In this document: positions 21,791 through 33,693 of the stretch, in pieces
How positions within the stretch are numbered: the stretch's first letter is position 1
How the letters are laid out: every line of letters starts with the position of its first letter
Assembly (NCBI GenBank): GCA_033032865.1
Contig: JAWHQI010000068.1
Coordinates: 1,736,001 to 1,800,000, forward strand
Length of the DNA stretch: 64,000 bases
Reading direction: 5' to 3'
Source: Dactylorhiza incarnata
Lineage: Eukaryota; Streptophyta; Magnoliopsida; Asparagales; Orchidaceae
Made by a program: the position numbers and the translations under genes
Notes under the pieces: generated by a model
What the model was told of the DNA's origin: nothing
Database searches by the model: none
Seen by the model: the letters and a program-made list of their open reading frames with translations, nothing else

Positions 21791-24700
21791 CATCCTGAGA
21801 AGTCTAAGACTCCTAATTCTAAGCTTAACATTTGAAACCTTGCATCGGGAAGAGGTTTAGTGAATATATCAGCAAGTTGAGAGTCCATGCCAATGCAACT
21901 TATCCTAACATTTTCTTTTTTAATGTGATCCTCTATGAAATGATGACGTACATCTATATGTTTGGACCTAGAATGATGTATCGGGTTATTTGTAAGATCA
22001 ATGGCACTTTTGTTGTCACATTTTAATTCAATATGTTTTAGATGAAAACCAAAGTCCTCTAGAGTTTGACTCATCCATTGTGCTTATGCACAACAACTCC
22101 CTAATGAAATGTATTCGGTCTCCGTAGTGGAGAGTGCAACAAAATTTTGTTTCCTACTCTACCACGCAACTAATGAAGGTCCTAGAAAATGACAAGTACC
22201 GCTAGTGCTTTTTTTATCAAGTGACCAACTGGCGTAGTCCGAATCGGAATAGCCGTGAAGTGTAAATGAATTATTATGTGGGTACCATAATCCTAATCTA
22301 GATGACCCAATTAGATATCTAAAAATTCGTTTTACCGCTTTTTAGTGAGATTCTTTTGGATTGGCTTGAAATCGAGCACATAAACATACGACAAACATAA
22401 TATCTGGTCTAGTTGCACTTAGATAGAGTAGAGATCCTATCATACCTCTATATAAAGTTTGATCAATTGAAACTCCCGATTCATCTTTTCCTAATTTTAA
22501 TGATGCACTTATTGGAGTAGAAGCTTGTTTAAGGTTTTCAAATTCAAAGCGTTTAAGCATATCAAAGACATATTTAGTTTGACATATAAAAATACCATCA
22601 TTTCTTTGTGATATTTGAAAACTAAGAAAATAAGAAAGTTCTCCTACTAAACTCATTTCAAATTCATTTTTCATCACTAAAATAACTTCATTACACAACT
22701 CTTCATTAGTAGATCCAAATATTATATTATCAACATAAATTTGCAAAATAATCAAATCATCTTTATTGTGCTTAATGAAGAGAGTATTATCGGCGCTTCC
22801 CATAATATAACCGTTCTTTAATTAAAATGATGTAAGTCTTTCATACCATGCACGGGGCGCTTATTTTAAACAATAAAGCGCTTTCTCTAGTTTATAAACA
22901 TGATTGGGAAATGTTTCACTAATAAAACCAGGGGGGTTGTTCAACATATACTTCTTCTTTTACAAACCTGTTTAGAAAAACACTTCTTACATCCATTTGA
23001 AATAATTTTATTCTTTTAAAGCTTGCAAATGCTAGAAAAATTCCTATATATTCCAATCTAGCAACGGGTGCAAAAGTTTCATCAAAATCTATCCCCTCAA
23101 TTTGTGAATAACCTTGTGCTACTAAGCGTGCCTTATTTCTAATGATTCTAGACTCACCATCTAATTTTTTTTATAAATACATTTTACACCTACAATCGGG
23201 TGAATATATGGTCTTTCTACTAATTTCCAAACATTATGTCTCTCAAATTGTTCTAACTCTTCATTCATAGCCAAAAACCAACAATCATCATTTAAAGCGA
23301 TAAAAACGGTTTTTGGTTCTATTTCGGAAACAAAACAAATATTTGAATAAGATTCATGAAGAGAAGAGTGAGTTCTTACCCCAATAGATGGTTCACCAAT
23401 TATTAGCTCCTGTGGATGATCATTTGTAAATTGTAGAGCGCTTGGAGGCACATAATCATCTTCCTATGCCTCCTCTTCTTCTTCTCTTTAGAAGGTTCCT
23501 CGTCACCATGCTCCAAAGGTGGTAAGAGATCATCTTCTTTGCCCGCGGAAAGTCTTTCTACACAAGGAACAAGCTCATCAAATTTCACAGTAATTGACTC
23601 TTTAACTTTACTAGTTAATTTATTAAAAATTCTATAAGCTTTACTAGTTGAAGAGTATCCAAGGAAAGTTCCTTCATCGCATTTTTCATCAAACTTTCCC
23701 AAACTATCTTTAGTATTCAAAATAAAACATTTACAACCAAAAACTTTGAAGTAAGATACGTTAGGCTTCTTTTGAAAATAAAGTTCATATGGTGTGTGAT
23801 TAAGACATGGGCGAAGCATAATTCTATTCATAACATAACAAGATGTATTTACAGCTTCGGCCCAAAAGGACTTAGGCAATTTATATTCAGATAACATAGT
23901 GCATGCTAGTTCTTGAAGTGTCATATTCTTTATTTCAACAGCACCATTTCGTTGTGGTGTGCGTGGTGTGGAGAACTCATGTTTAATACCTAACATATCA
24001 CAAAAAGATGTAAACTTATCATTTTCAAATTCTCCTCTATGATTCGAGCGAATGCATTTAATTTTTAAATCACTTTCATTTTGAATACGAGTACATAATT
24101 TTGCAAATTCGCAAAATGTATCGGATTTGGAAGAGAGAAATAATGTCCAACAATATCTTGAAAAATCATCTATTAAAACATATGTATATATTCTACCACC
24201 AAGACTTGCGGTGCTAACGGGACCAAAAAGATCCATATGAATTAATTGCAAGGGTCTTGTAGTAGAAATGAAATTTTTACTTTTGAAAGAGGATCTAGTA
24301 AATTTACCTTTTTGATATGGTGAACAAAGTGAAGGTAAAGTTCCAATTAACCTAGGCAATCCTCTAATTAAATCACTTTTGGCAAGTTTAACAATAAGCT
24401 TTGTGCTAGTATGTCCTTGTCGTCTATGCCAAAGTTCTAATTCATCATTTTTAGTGATAAAGCATTTTATATATGATTTAGAAAGATCATGAAAAGAAAC
24501 TATATAAACATTATGTATTCTTGATGCAGTTAGTAAAATACCTTTTGTAGTAGGATTGAATATTTTGTATAAATTAGTGGAAGATTCAAATAAAACATCT
24601 AATCCTTTATCGTATAATTGGCTAAGAGAAATTAGATTGTGTTTTAGCCCTTTAACATAAAGAACATTAGATATCGTAAAGGAATCATTACCAACTGTAC

Positions 24701-24860
24701 CACTTCCAATGATTCTTCTTTTTCTGTTATTGGCAAACGTCACGATCCCTCCCTTTTTCTTTTCTTGGCTATAGAACTTTGCTTTATTGCCCGTCATGTG
24801 CTTGGAGCATTCAGAATCCATGTACCACACGTCTTCATTGTCCTTAGCCTTCCTGCACAT
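21790..24860 (-). pseudogene. pol: Copia Pol of element F: protease, integrase, RT, RNase H
   Basis: A 485-codon open frame (24860-23403) carries protease (VWYMDSECSKHMTG, Glu replacing Gly in the active-site DSG), the integrase zinc finger (LWHRRQGHTSTKL to CSPYQKGKF, one Cys replaced by Tyr) and the core: first Asp in LQLIHMDLFGPV, second Asp replaced by Asn in RSNHRGEF, Glu in GAVEIKNMTLQE. RT follows in broken frames: DDCWFLAMNEELEQFERHNV (23290), [11 protein letters not shown] and [10 protein letters not shown] (23110-23060), then YVDNIIFGST, where the catalytic YVDD has become YVDN (about 22740). RNase H ends at 21790 with CDNKSAIDLTNNPIHHSRSK and LADIFTKPL. Active-site losses in protease, integrase and RT make it non-functional even apart from frameshifts. 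Confidence 0.88.
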
Positions 24861-26803
24861 CTAAAAAGAAGATGAGAGTAAAGATCCGGATACCCAAGTG
24901 GTACCACCCATAGAATAAGTGGAAGTCTTAGGTACCCAGATTTGCTTTAAAGTAGTTTGCTTCACTTTCCTGCAAGAACTAGACGAGTGACCTAACCTAA
25001 AACCGTTTGCACATGAAATAAAGGGGGTTGAGACCCTTTTCAAGAATTATTTCTTGCTGGATGGAATCAGATTTTCCGAAGAAAAAGATATTGTAAAAGA
25101 AAATACTGGATTTATGTATGAGGTGCTAGCACCGGTGTTAGTGGCTAGCACCGGGCGGTAGCCCTAACCTCGATATCTGAGCCCAAATTTTTCAGAACCA
25201 TAGCTCTGGTTCCCTAAAATCATATCCAGAGATTTTTGGCCCATTCCAAATTTTTAATGGACATGGTGAGATCATGAACTTGTGCTTTAAGTGAGGAATT
25301 TTATTTCACAAGCATGATACACCTATTTTCAAAAACTTTTATATTATTTATTTTTTGCAAAAGAGAGGCTTCGTATTTCCTTTCTAATTCCCCCTTCTCT
25401 TTTGTATGAGTTTTGGCATGGGAGAGGGATTTAGAAAGTGACTCTTCAATATCTTTTGCCATTTTAGTTGAGTGATCACACTCTTGGCAAGAAACCTTTC
25501 TCTTTTCTAAAACAATTAATTTTTTGGAAAGCTTTTGATTTTCTTTAATTAGAAATTCATTTTAAAGATTCAATAAAATATTATCTTTCATATTTTTATC
25601 AAAAGCTTTGCAAATTTCAAGAAATTCATTAAACAATTCATCATAAGAGGGAGGAGTTACCTCAGTGTCGCTATGAACACTGGTGTCGTCATTATCGTTT
25701 CCTTGTCCTATGAGGCACATGTTTGGTTCCTCATCTTTGCTTGATGAAGACCCGCTTGATCCTTCGGAGGAGGAGGAGTCATCCCATGTTCTATCTTTTA
25801 GCACCTTCCTCTTTTCCTTCCCTTTGTGCCGCTTTTCCTTTTTCTCCTTCAAAAACTTTGGCCACTGGCTCCAAATATGCCCGGTCTTCCTGCAGTGATA
25901 GCATTCTAGTGGAGGTCTTTCTTCTTCATCATCGCGCTCCTTTTCCTTCTTTGAAGATGGCCCTTTCCATCTTCCTTCCTTTTGGAAATATTTCAGAAAG
26001 GTGTTTCTCCTTTCCGGATTTCTCATGAACTTTCGGAAGTTCTTTACCAAAAGGCTTTCTTCATCTTCATCCTCATCCTCTTGGCACTCCTTCTTTGATT
26101 TTAGTGCGAACGCCTTCTTCTTTGGCTCCTTGTTGTATTCATCATGTTGGATCTTGAGTTCTACCTCATGGGTTTTGAGATTCCCAATGAGGCTCTCAAC
26201 TTGGAGCGTTCTTAGATTGTGCGACTCTGAGATAGCCGTTACCTTCAGATTGAATTTTGGAGGAAGGGAACGAAGAATCTTTTGGACCAAGTCGTCGTTG
26301 GAGAAGGTCTTTCAAAGTGCTTTGGAGGCATTGAAGATCTTGGTGAAGCGCGTGTACATGGCATCAACATCTTCAATTTCATCCATCCGGCACTTTTCAT
26401 TTTCCGACTCCAATTGGAAAAGCTTTGAATCATTAACCTGCGATGTACCTTCATGAGTTATCTCCAAATGATTCCAAATTTCATATGCAGTAGTACATGC
26501 GGAAAGTCTATTAAATTCATTTCTATCTAACGCACAAAATAAAGCATTCATGGCCTTGACATTATTTTTGCATTTGAGTTTATCCCTATCATCCCATTTC
26601 TCTTTTGATTTTTCTAATGTTATCTCTCCAACTACAATTGTAGGAGGAGAGTATTCCTCTTCTACCGTATTCCATACCTCAATATCTAGGGTCATAAGAA
26701 AACATCTCATCCTATTTTTCCAATAATTACAATCTGACCAAGTAAATAGTGGAGGTCTACTATTTCCCTGACCCACGGAAATAGCGAGGTCATAAGACGC
26801 CAT
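24861..26803 (-). pseudogene. gag: Copia Gag of element F
   Basis: ATG at 26803 (MASYDLAISVGQGNSRPPLF) is about 35 bp from the primer site. N-terminal gag domain to 26312 (WKNRMRCFLMTLDIEVW, YEIWNHLEITHEGT), a stop, then the second half of the domain from 26290 (NLKVTAISESHNLRTLQVES). A Lys/Glu-rich segment follows, and a zinc knuckle CYHCRKTGHIWSQW whose last Cys is Trp. An acidic Ser-rich region and a broken coiled-coil part (25560-25260) come next. The final part (25043-24864) has SCANGFRLGHSSSSC, a second degenerate knuckle, and KQIWVPK. An amber codon (24861-24863) separates it in frame from pol. At 25123-25167 the sequence GCTAGCACCGGTGTTAG and GCTAGCACCGGGCGGTAG copies the palindrome of the LTR of F. 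Confidence 0.85.
25123..25167. promoter_or_regulatory. LTR-type palindrome inside gag of element F
   Basis: GCTAGCACCGGGCGGTAGCC compares with GCTAGCGCCAGGCGGTATCC in the 5' LTR of F (27770-27792). It sits at the position in gag where B carries TAACGCCAGCGTTA. Function unknown. Confidence 0.5.
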
Positions 26804-26850
26804 TATTCTTAGTTTTTAAACCGTTTGGAATAACCTGCTTTGATATAACT

Positions 26851-27959
26851 TGTTGGATTGATAGGCGCCCTTAGAGGGGGGGGGGGGGGGGGGGGGGGGG
26901 TGGGTGGGTGGGGTGAATAAGGGAATAAAAATTCTTTTTATAATTTAAGGAAATTACTAAATTGTTTAGGAATAAATGAGAATAAAATAACAATTTAGCA
27001 AAAAGTAATTTACAATAATAAAATTTACTCCAAATGAAAGAAATCAAGTAAACACAAATAGAGACATGATTGTATTATATATATAAAAAGGTGTTTACAT
27101 AAATTTGATTTCAATATCGCTAGAAATCGGAGGCGTACAAATGAAAATATCTTCTCCTTTTCTATACCGAGTTGTATCCCCACAAACCAGTTCGCTTTAG
27201 CCCATCCTTCCCCAGATATGGCCTCAAGCTGCTCTAGCCAAACCTAACCCCATATATGGCCTCGAGCACCCCCTAGATCTAATCTCCTAGACCTAGTCGC
27301 CAACTCACGTGGTGAATTACCCCCTAAGCCGCACAAGGACCTAGTCGCCAACACAAGGCGATTTTACTAGAAAAATTCACAATAATGAAATAAGTAAATA
27401 ACAAGAACTCCCTCTATGAGATTTCTGAAGATGATGATGAAGGATCGTTGTAGCATAAGCGAGGTTGAAGTGATCGTTCTTCGGATGCAGTGTGGCAGCT
27501 TCCTTCTCCAGAAATCTTCTTTGGCTTTGAGTGGGAGATGAACTTTTGGCAGAGTAAAAACTCTGGAATTGTGGCATAAGTAATCTCTCTGGAAGCTCTA
27601 ACCAAAACGAGAGAGAAGCCATCAATTTATAGAACTTGGAGATAGCCCCTGCGGTAGCTCCTAGCACCTGCGGTAGCGATCGTGTAGAAGCGGTTATGAA
27701 ACCGTCGAGGCGTGGCGTTGTGCACGAACTTGAGCTAGTGCTAGGCGGTAGCGCTAGTGCCTGCGGTAGCGCTAGCGCCAGGCGGTATCCCTAGCGCTGG
27801 CGGTAGCTCTCCTTCGGAGAATTTGATTTGAAGCTGATGTCTACCTGTGGAGTATTGCACCTATAGTTCCTGCACACTATAAACACACGATAAGCAAGAT
27901 CAAATACAATATGGGATTTGTTATTCTCAAACAAATGGATGTGACACACATGTCCAACA
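26851..27959 (-). repeat. 5' LTR of element F
   Basis: 1109 bp, plus-strand ends TGTTGGATTG and CATGTCCAACA. Contains a 25-nt G run (26876-26900) followed by TGGGTGGGTGGGG. TATA box CTATAAATTG (sense) at 27632-27623. Palindromes GCTAGCGCCAGGCGGTA and CTAGCGCTGGCGGTAGC lie upstream, at 27640-27805. Outside the promoter nothing functional is seen. Confidence 0.9.
27623..27805 (-). promoter_or_regulatory. LTR F promoter: TATA box and GCTAGCGCC palindromes
   Basis: In sense orientation the palindrome cluster (27805-27640) directly precedes the TATA box. Motif units are GCTAGCGCC, GGCGGTAGC and GCTAGTGCC in both orientations. The same arrangement is in the 3' LTR at 19868-19700 with a damaged TATA box. 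Confidence 0.65.
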
Positions 27960-28033
27960 ACACGACCCTTCTTTCCTAACCGTCGAGATGAATCACCTTC
28001 TCTTCCATCGCAGCGTATTCTACTACCACAACA

Positions 28034-30948
28034 ATGTCTCCCAAAAGCTCTAAAGATCTTCTTGAAGGCTATGAGAAAGTCAGGGATGGGTTTGCTCATG
28101 CTTCAGAAGATATCAAGGGAGTAATTCAACTTCTTGCAGACGAAGGCCTGGAATTTCTCCTTTCTGAACCTTGTATCATCCTCAGAACTGAGATTCTAGA
28201 ATTGTTTGGCCATGCTAAGCTATCCACTACCAAGTCATGCCTCAAGTCAAAGAAAGGAGAAGAAAGAATAAAGATAAACCCCATAAAACTACAATAAGGT
28301 CTACATCTACCATCTTGTAGTCCCAGTGAGGAGGATGAAATCTCTGAAAAAGACAAGAAGAAAGCTCTGAAATGGACAGAGTATAATGATACCAAAACTG
28401 GAACATTAAAAAGAAAATTCTTTAACCAAAAGGGAAAACTACTGTCAGATATTGTGGGCAAAGCTATCCTCTGCAAACCAGGGTCTCCTGACACAATATC
28501 ACAATACATGTTTGACCTCATAACAAGGATTATACTAAAAAGAAAAACCTCTTGGGGTCAAGTCCTATTTCAAATAATAAAAGAATGTTTGCAGGCACCC
28601 AACATGGGCATAATTCTTTCCCTATACCTACTCCAAACCCACCCTGACAAGTTCAACAAATCCAAAGGAGTAAAACTTCATTATCTCAAGAGAATGGACA
28701 TCAAAACATTAGAAAGGTTTACCAGGGTGCTTCCCATGAGTCAGCCCACTGTGGCAAAAGGAAAAGAGAAAAAGGCATCTAAATCAACAAAGGAACCAAG
28801 ACTGATTATGTTAAGCTTTGAGTCTCATCACTCAGATAAAGATGAAGATGCTGGTGCTCACATTGGATCACACAACAATCTTGACAAGGATGATTCACAG
28901 GATGACTTGCCTCCTGTCAATATCCATCCACAGGACTTGAACTTAGATAGTATACCTGGTAATTAATCCTTAAACTCCACTTCACTCTTCATACTATCAT
29001 CCAGTTAGTCTCTAATGGCATTTAAATTATGTGAACCACAGTTCCCCAAAGCCAGCTGAATGCTCCATCTAAAGGGGAACATCAACAAGATCCATCCCCC
29101 ATGGATGGTATTAAAGATCAAGATGGAAGTGTAGGAGCCACATCTGACAAGGACAAAGTTCCTTCTCTTAAGGACCTACAAAGTGAGCTTGATACAATAA
29201 TTCTAAATCTTGAAAGAAGAATATCTCATAACATTGATTACACCACAGCTCTCTGGGACTTACACCAACAAGGCCCACTGATGCCCCATCTGAGGGGTAG
29301 AAGCCACAAGAGCCATCAGCTGACAAAGATCATGTTATTGGTAAGTCCTAGAAACACAGCCTTAGCATTGCAAAATCATTAAATCTAACACCACAATTCT
29401 TGTCCCAGCCTTCCTGGACTCATCTGATAAGGATGATCTCTCTGAGGGGGAGGAGCAAGATCATGATGATAATGATAATCAAGATGATGGTAATGAAGAT
29501 GAGATGGATGATGATCATGTCCACCCTGATCACATTGATGATATAACATCATTTGTTGTGATGATGGATCCTCCAGATGTAGAACTGCCTGAACCTGCAG
29601 TGCAGATAATACTTAACATAGGACCTCCTTCAAGTACACCAAGGCCTCATGCCCCAATGATCACTGCTCAGCAAGCCTCCATTTCCACCTCTTCCAATAA
29701 GAATATTCTGAATGCCATTCACATAATCCTGGAACATCACCTCAACTCTATGAAGACTTATGTTGACCAACCAGTTTCAACAGTCAAAGACTATATTGAT
29801 CAGTCCATCATGAATGTGAAGACTGCAGTCATGGCCGAGGTACACATAATCAAGTAGAACACTGGCATGCTAAACAAATAGATTACCAAATGGTTTGATC
29901 TAGCAGAGAAGACTGTGATCTCTCAGAACACAATCCTCAGATCTATGTACAAACACGTCCAGTTGTCTGAACAGGATATGAGATATGTAAAAAATTATGT
30001 CAGTCAAACAGGTGAGGTGATAGAGAAGTTAGCCAATCATCTTCAAGAACATGTTTACTCCACTACTATGCAGTTAAATGAAGAAGCTGACAAGTATAAG
30101 GAAGAGCTGAGAGCAAACATTGCCACTATCTCTTAATCCATTGCTGCAAGAGCCACCTCTTCCCAACTGAATGAAGAAGTAGGCAAGTTAAAAGGTGTGT
30201 TTCAAGCTGACTTTGAGAATGTCTTCTAGACCCTATCTGGAAGTATAGAAATAGCTAAGCAAGACCTCCATCAACAAGTGTTTGAAGAAGCCAAAAAGGG
30301 GGAGAATGCAAATGCACTCATAAATTATGACCTTACCCTTAATGTTCTCCAAGGAATAAGGATTGCACTGAACATTCCAATCTTAGATGTCAACAGGGCA
30401 GAAGATTGGGACTTCCCACATCAAGCAGCCATTGCACAAAATTAAAGTTTGAAAAAGAGAAGAGAAAGAGAACAAGTACTGTTGGCTGAAGAATTCATGG
30501 CCAAGCAAAGGGATGTGCAAAATAGAGACCCTGACTATGAGCAATGGAGTGATGACTCCAAGGACATAATTCTGAATGCCTGGATAAGCCATGGTCAGTT
30601 CTATAAAGATATTGACAAGCTTTATCCATCTGAAGAATGGATAAAGCATCAAAAGAGAAATTCAAAGAGAGAAAGAGTTTTCAAAGCCAATCTAGTAAGA
30701 AAGAAAATCCAAAGAGAATGCCTTCTAGATACATCCCAAAGCCATTTCTATATTTCCAAAGGCATGAGAACAAGAGAACAATTGCTGAAATTAAGGCTGC
30801 CAATGCTGAAAAGAAGGAGCTTCCAGTTCAAGAAGATGTATTTGGTGAAGACATGGATGCTACAGCAAACCAAGATGCTTCAGTCAAAGGAAAAGAAGTA
30901 GCTGCTGATTTTTCTGAATGCTCTTCTTCTAAGAAAAGAAAACTCTAG
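28034..30948 (+). pseudogene. ORF3 (so-called env-like ORF) of element C
   Basis: A third ORF between pol and the 3' LTR, as known in Maximus/SIRE elements. ATG at 28034 (MSPKSSKDLLEGYEKVRDGF) matches the D start (MPSKS). An N-terminal domain (28034-28770) has the pattern LEFLLSEPCIILRTEILELF, then after a stop at 28295 FFNQKGKLLSDIVGKAILCK and FDLITRIILKRKTSWGQVLF. It is alignable with D ORF3 and, more weakly, with the antisense ORF of E. An acidic linker (28800-29500), a coiled-coil region (29700-30300; LNSMKTYVDQPVSTVKDYID) and a basic C-terminus (30449-30948; SLKKRREREQVLLAEEF) follow. At least six stops or shifts break it. I see no signal peptide, transmembrane segment or furin-like site, so an envelope role is not supported by this sequence. 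Confidence 0.7.
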
Positions 30949-31339
30949 ATGAATGTATAAATATTTTGTGAATATGTGAATGCAAATTAAACTATGACTT
31001 ATTACTCTATCTGAATTGCTTATGAATGGAATGTTGAAGTCATCACCTCATGTCATTAGCTAATTTGAGCTTTAGCTAAAAGTATACTCTACTGTTATTG
31101 ATTAAGTTAATCTGTGATGCACTGTCATGTGTATTTAATCATATTATGGGACTGTTAAACTTTGGTTGTAACATACTTGGCATGAATATCTTGTGTTATA
31201 ATTTTATCCTAAATATTATAACAATGTTTATATGAGTATGATATAATGATTATCTTGTTATGAAGTTACATGAAAAATATTGATATGGTATGTACTTTAG
31301 CATTTGAGGGTGTTCTGCCTTCTTCAAATAGGGGGAGAT
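30949..31339 (+). other. Non-coding 3' end of element C with polypurine tract
   Basis: AT-rich, no reading frame. Ends with CTTCAAATAGGGGGAGAT, the plus-strand primer for reverse transcription, directly before the LTR at 31340. D has the same CTTCAAATAGGGGGAAAT (52058-52075). Confidence 0.75.
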
Positions 31340-31443
31340 TGTTGGGAAAATGACCCTCAATTTTCCCTTGATTTGAAGAAGCTTCACACTCAATGCTAAG
31401 AGCAAGTTGTATTTGATAAACCACATTCTGTTTCATGACCATG
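31340..31443 (+). repeat. LTR of element C, first 104 bp
   Basis: Starts TGTTGGGAAAATGACCCTC directly after the polypurine tract. Interrupted after 31443 by element G; the duplicated CCATG (31439-31443 and 37403-37407) marks the break. The LTR resumes at 37408. Confidence 0.85.
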
Positions 31444-32532
31444 TGATGACTGGTATTTTAGTCATCGTTTTAGCCTAATATCTTATTTGATATTTAAATG
31501 AATTATCGCATTTGTTCATTATTTTTATAAATTTTCATAAAAATAATATTGTACGTTATAACTAATATATTTTCTATATTTTTAGGGATTCGGCAGGCCT
31601 GGGGGGAATTTAGGTGCGAAGTCCCGCTGTCGCGTCCAAGACTCGCAAACTATCATACATCTCTCTCTATATATAAACATATACATATGTATATATATAT
31701 GTGTTATATATATATATGTTATATATATGTTTATATATATATATATGATTATATTTATATATATTAATATAAATGTTTGTATATATATATATACGTTTAT
31801 ATATATATATATATAAACGTATATATATATATTCATGCAGCCCCGCCGGTCCTCCACCTTGCAGCAGCACCACCGCCGTCCTCCAAGCTGGCCACCACCA
31901 CTAGCAGCTCCTCCGGCAACCACCATGCAGCTACCACCAGCCGAGCTCCTCCATGCAACAATCCAGCCCGAGCTCCTCCTTGTGAGCCTCCATGTCAGCA
32001 AAACCACCTTGCCTGGAGCTTCCGGCCACTACCCTACAGCAGCGCCTCCTCCGCCCAAGCTCCCTTCGTCCACGTCACCGATCCAGCTCCTTCACGCTGC
32101 CTTTAATGGCTCTGCCGTTTCACCTCCACGAGATCCTGCCAAGGACGTCTGCCGTTTCCCATTGATGTCGCCTCCAATTATTGCCGTCAGCTGCAGCTCC
32201 CGCCTGTTATAATCAACACCGCCTGCTGCCGTTTTGGATGATCTGACGCTGCTTATATATATTATATCGGGCATGATTTTCGAGGGGAAGGGTTTTTGAG
32301 AGAGATTGTTATTTTTATTCGACCATATATTATTATTCGCCCGAGAGAATTTCATTCCAGTTTATTTTTCGTTCCGAAAAGTTGTGTTTCGGACGACGCT
32401 TTAGTCAGTCTCTTGTAATCTTGTACGTCTTTCTTTCTTCAAATTAGTTGTCTCGAACATGAAAGCTTGTATTTTTATTTTTTTGTAATTTCTTTCTTTA
32501 GAAATAAAAGTTCATCTCTATTTTGCTAATTT
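31444..32532 (+). repeat. 5' LTR of element G, truncated
   Basis: Matches the first 1.1 kb of the 3' LTR with few changes and breaks off at GCTAATTT. Contains a long (TA)n-rich stretch (31670-31835, with interspersed G and C). A GC-rich pocket follows (31835-32230) whose CTCCTCC/GCAGC repeats give Pro-, Ser- and His-rich frames in several phases. These frames are low-complexity translations, and I do not regard them as genes. Confidence 0.85.
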
Positions 32533-32589
32533 CGTGTCTGCGCGGACCAAGTGGTAAGAAGATGTATTTCGGGCTAGGAAGGCGTCCAA

Positions 32590-33693
32590 ATTCTGCGGCA
32601 CTGCCACGAAGGGCCAACCGGTGGTCCCTATCAAGCGAACTGGACCGCAAGGAAAGTACTAGAGGCGGGCTTCTATTGGCCCACCTTATTCAAAGATGCT
32701 CACAATTTCGTGAGTAATTGTGATCGGTGCCAACGGTAAGGTAATATTTTTAACCGGGATGAAATGCCCCAAAATATATTCATAGAATATGAAATTTTTT
32801 ATTTATGGGGTTTAGATTTTGTAGGTCCACTACCATCTTCTCACAATAATAAATATATCCTTGTTGCGGCCGACTACGTGTCAAGGTGGGCGGAAGCACA
32901 AGCATTCCCCACTAATGACGCAAGAGTCGTCGTAAATTTTTAAAAAAAATTATTTTCTAGATTTGGCACACCACGTGCACTGAATAGTGATAGGGGCACT
33001 CATTTTTGTAACGACCAAATTGCTAAAATTTTAGCCAAGTATGGCGTCACACACAAATTATCCACCGCCTATCACCCACAGGCAAATGGCCAAGTGGAGG
33101 TGGTAAACCGTGAATTAAAAAGAATTTTAGAAAAAATGGTGAATATTAATAGAAAGGATTGGTCTCTAAAATTAGATGACGCTTTATGGGCTTATCGAAT
33201 GGCGTACAAGACCGCTATCGGTTGCACACCGTACCGGTTAGTTTACGGAAAGGCATGTCATTTACCGGTGGAACTAGAGCATCGCGCATATTGGGCACTT
33301 AAATTTATAAATTTAGATTTAAACTTAGCTTCCGACCAACAAAAAATGCAATTAAATGAGCTTGATGAATGGCGTGCTAACGCCTATGAAAATAACAAAT
33401 TCTATAAGGAGAGAACTAAGTTTTATCATGATAGAAACATTAAAAATCCAAAATCATTTTTTCCAGTAGATCTTGTCCTTCTTTTTAATTCTAGACTTAG
33501 GCTTTTTCCGGGAAAATTGAAGTCTCGATGGTCCGGCCTCTTTGTTGTAGAAGAGGTTTGGCCATATGGGACCGTACTAATTGAGCACCCGGAAAACAGC
33601 TCATTCAAGGTTAATGGACACCGCTTGAAATTATATCACTTCGGCGATCCCTCAGCCAGAAAAATAGAATCGCTTAACCTACCAAATTTTTAA
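32590..33693 (+). pseudogene. Ty3/gypsy integrase of element G
   Basis: Integrase joins element DNA to the chromosome. The zinc-binding domain is at 32590-32737: HCHEGPTGG to [11 protein letters not shown] and NCDRCQR, an HHCC pattern. The catalytic core has Asp in [10 protein letters not shown] (about 32820), Asp in NSDRGTHF (about 32985) and Glu in [13 protein letters not shown] (about 33095), so DD35E is complete. A C-terminal domain follows, [20 protein letters not shown] and [12 protein letters not shown], ending at TAA 33691-33693. All of it is in one frame with only two TAA codons, at 32738 and 32939. The [10 protein letters not shown] and YHPQANGQ wording is typical of Athila/Tat gypsy elements. 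The upstream RT is deleted. Confidence 0.88.

Larger units (their letters stand above)
18951..27959 (-). mobile_element. Ty1/copia element F (Maximus/SIRE-like), complete with both LTRs
   Basis: 9009 bp, minus strand, flanked by the exact 5-bp duplication ACACG (18946-18950 and 27960-27964). 5' LTR 26851-27959, degenerate primer site (26838-26850), gag, pol, non-coding 3' region, polypurine tract (ATCAAAAGGGGGAGAT in sense, 20040-20025) and 3' LTR 18951-20024. Inserted in C between pol and ORF3. Coding regions are broken. The LTRs differ at many positions and by length (1074 and 1109 bp), so the insertion is not recent. Confidence 0.93.
10100..31339 (+). mobile_element. Ty1/copia element C internal region (Maximus/SIRE-like with ORF3)
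   Basis: Plus-strand order: gag (10130-11044, resumed 15239-15484), pol (15485-18500), a palindrome-plus-TATA region (18590-18950), ORF3 (28034-30948), polypurine tract AATAGGGGGAGAT (31327-31339) and 3' LTR (31340 onward). It is split by the CACTA element and by copia F. The 5' LTR and the Gag N-terminus are missing; the left edge abuts the LTR of J without a visible duplication. Removing the two insertions, each with its target duplication, gives one continuous element, so both insertions are later than C. Confidence 0.85.

Noticed and set aside
28034..30948. ORF3 of C as a retroviral-type envelope gene
   Set aside because: No signal peptide, no membrane-spanning segment and no cleavage site. 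It is hydrophilic with coiled coils.
31549..31895. Tyr/Ile-rich ORFs on both strands in the TA arrays of the LTRs of G
   Set aside because: They are translations of TATATG/ATATAC simple repeats with start codons by chance; no protein pattern.
31777..32212. Pro/Ser/His-rich ORFs in the GC-rich part of the LTRs of G
   Set aside because: Low complexity, open in several overlapping frames, inside an LTR with no independent start context.
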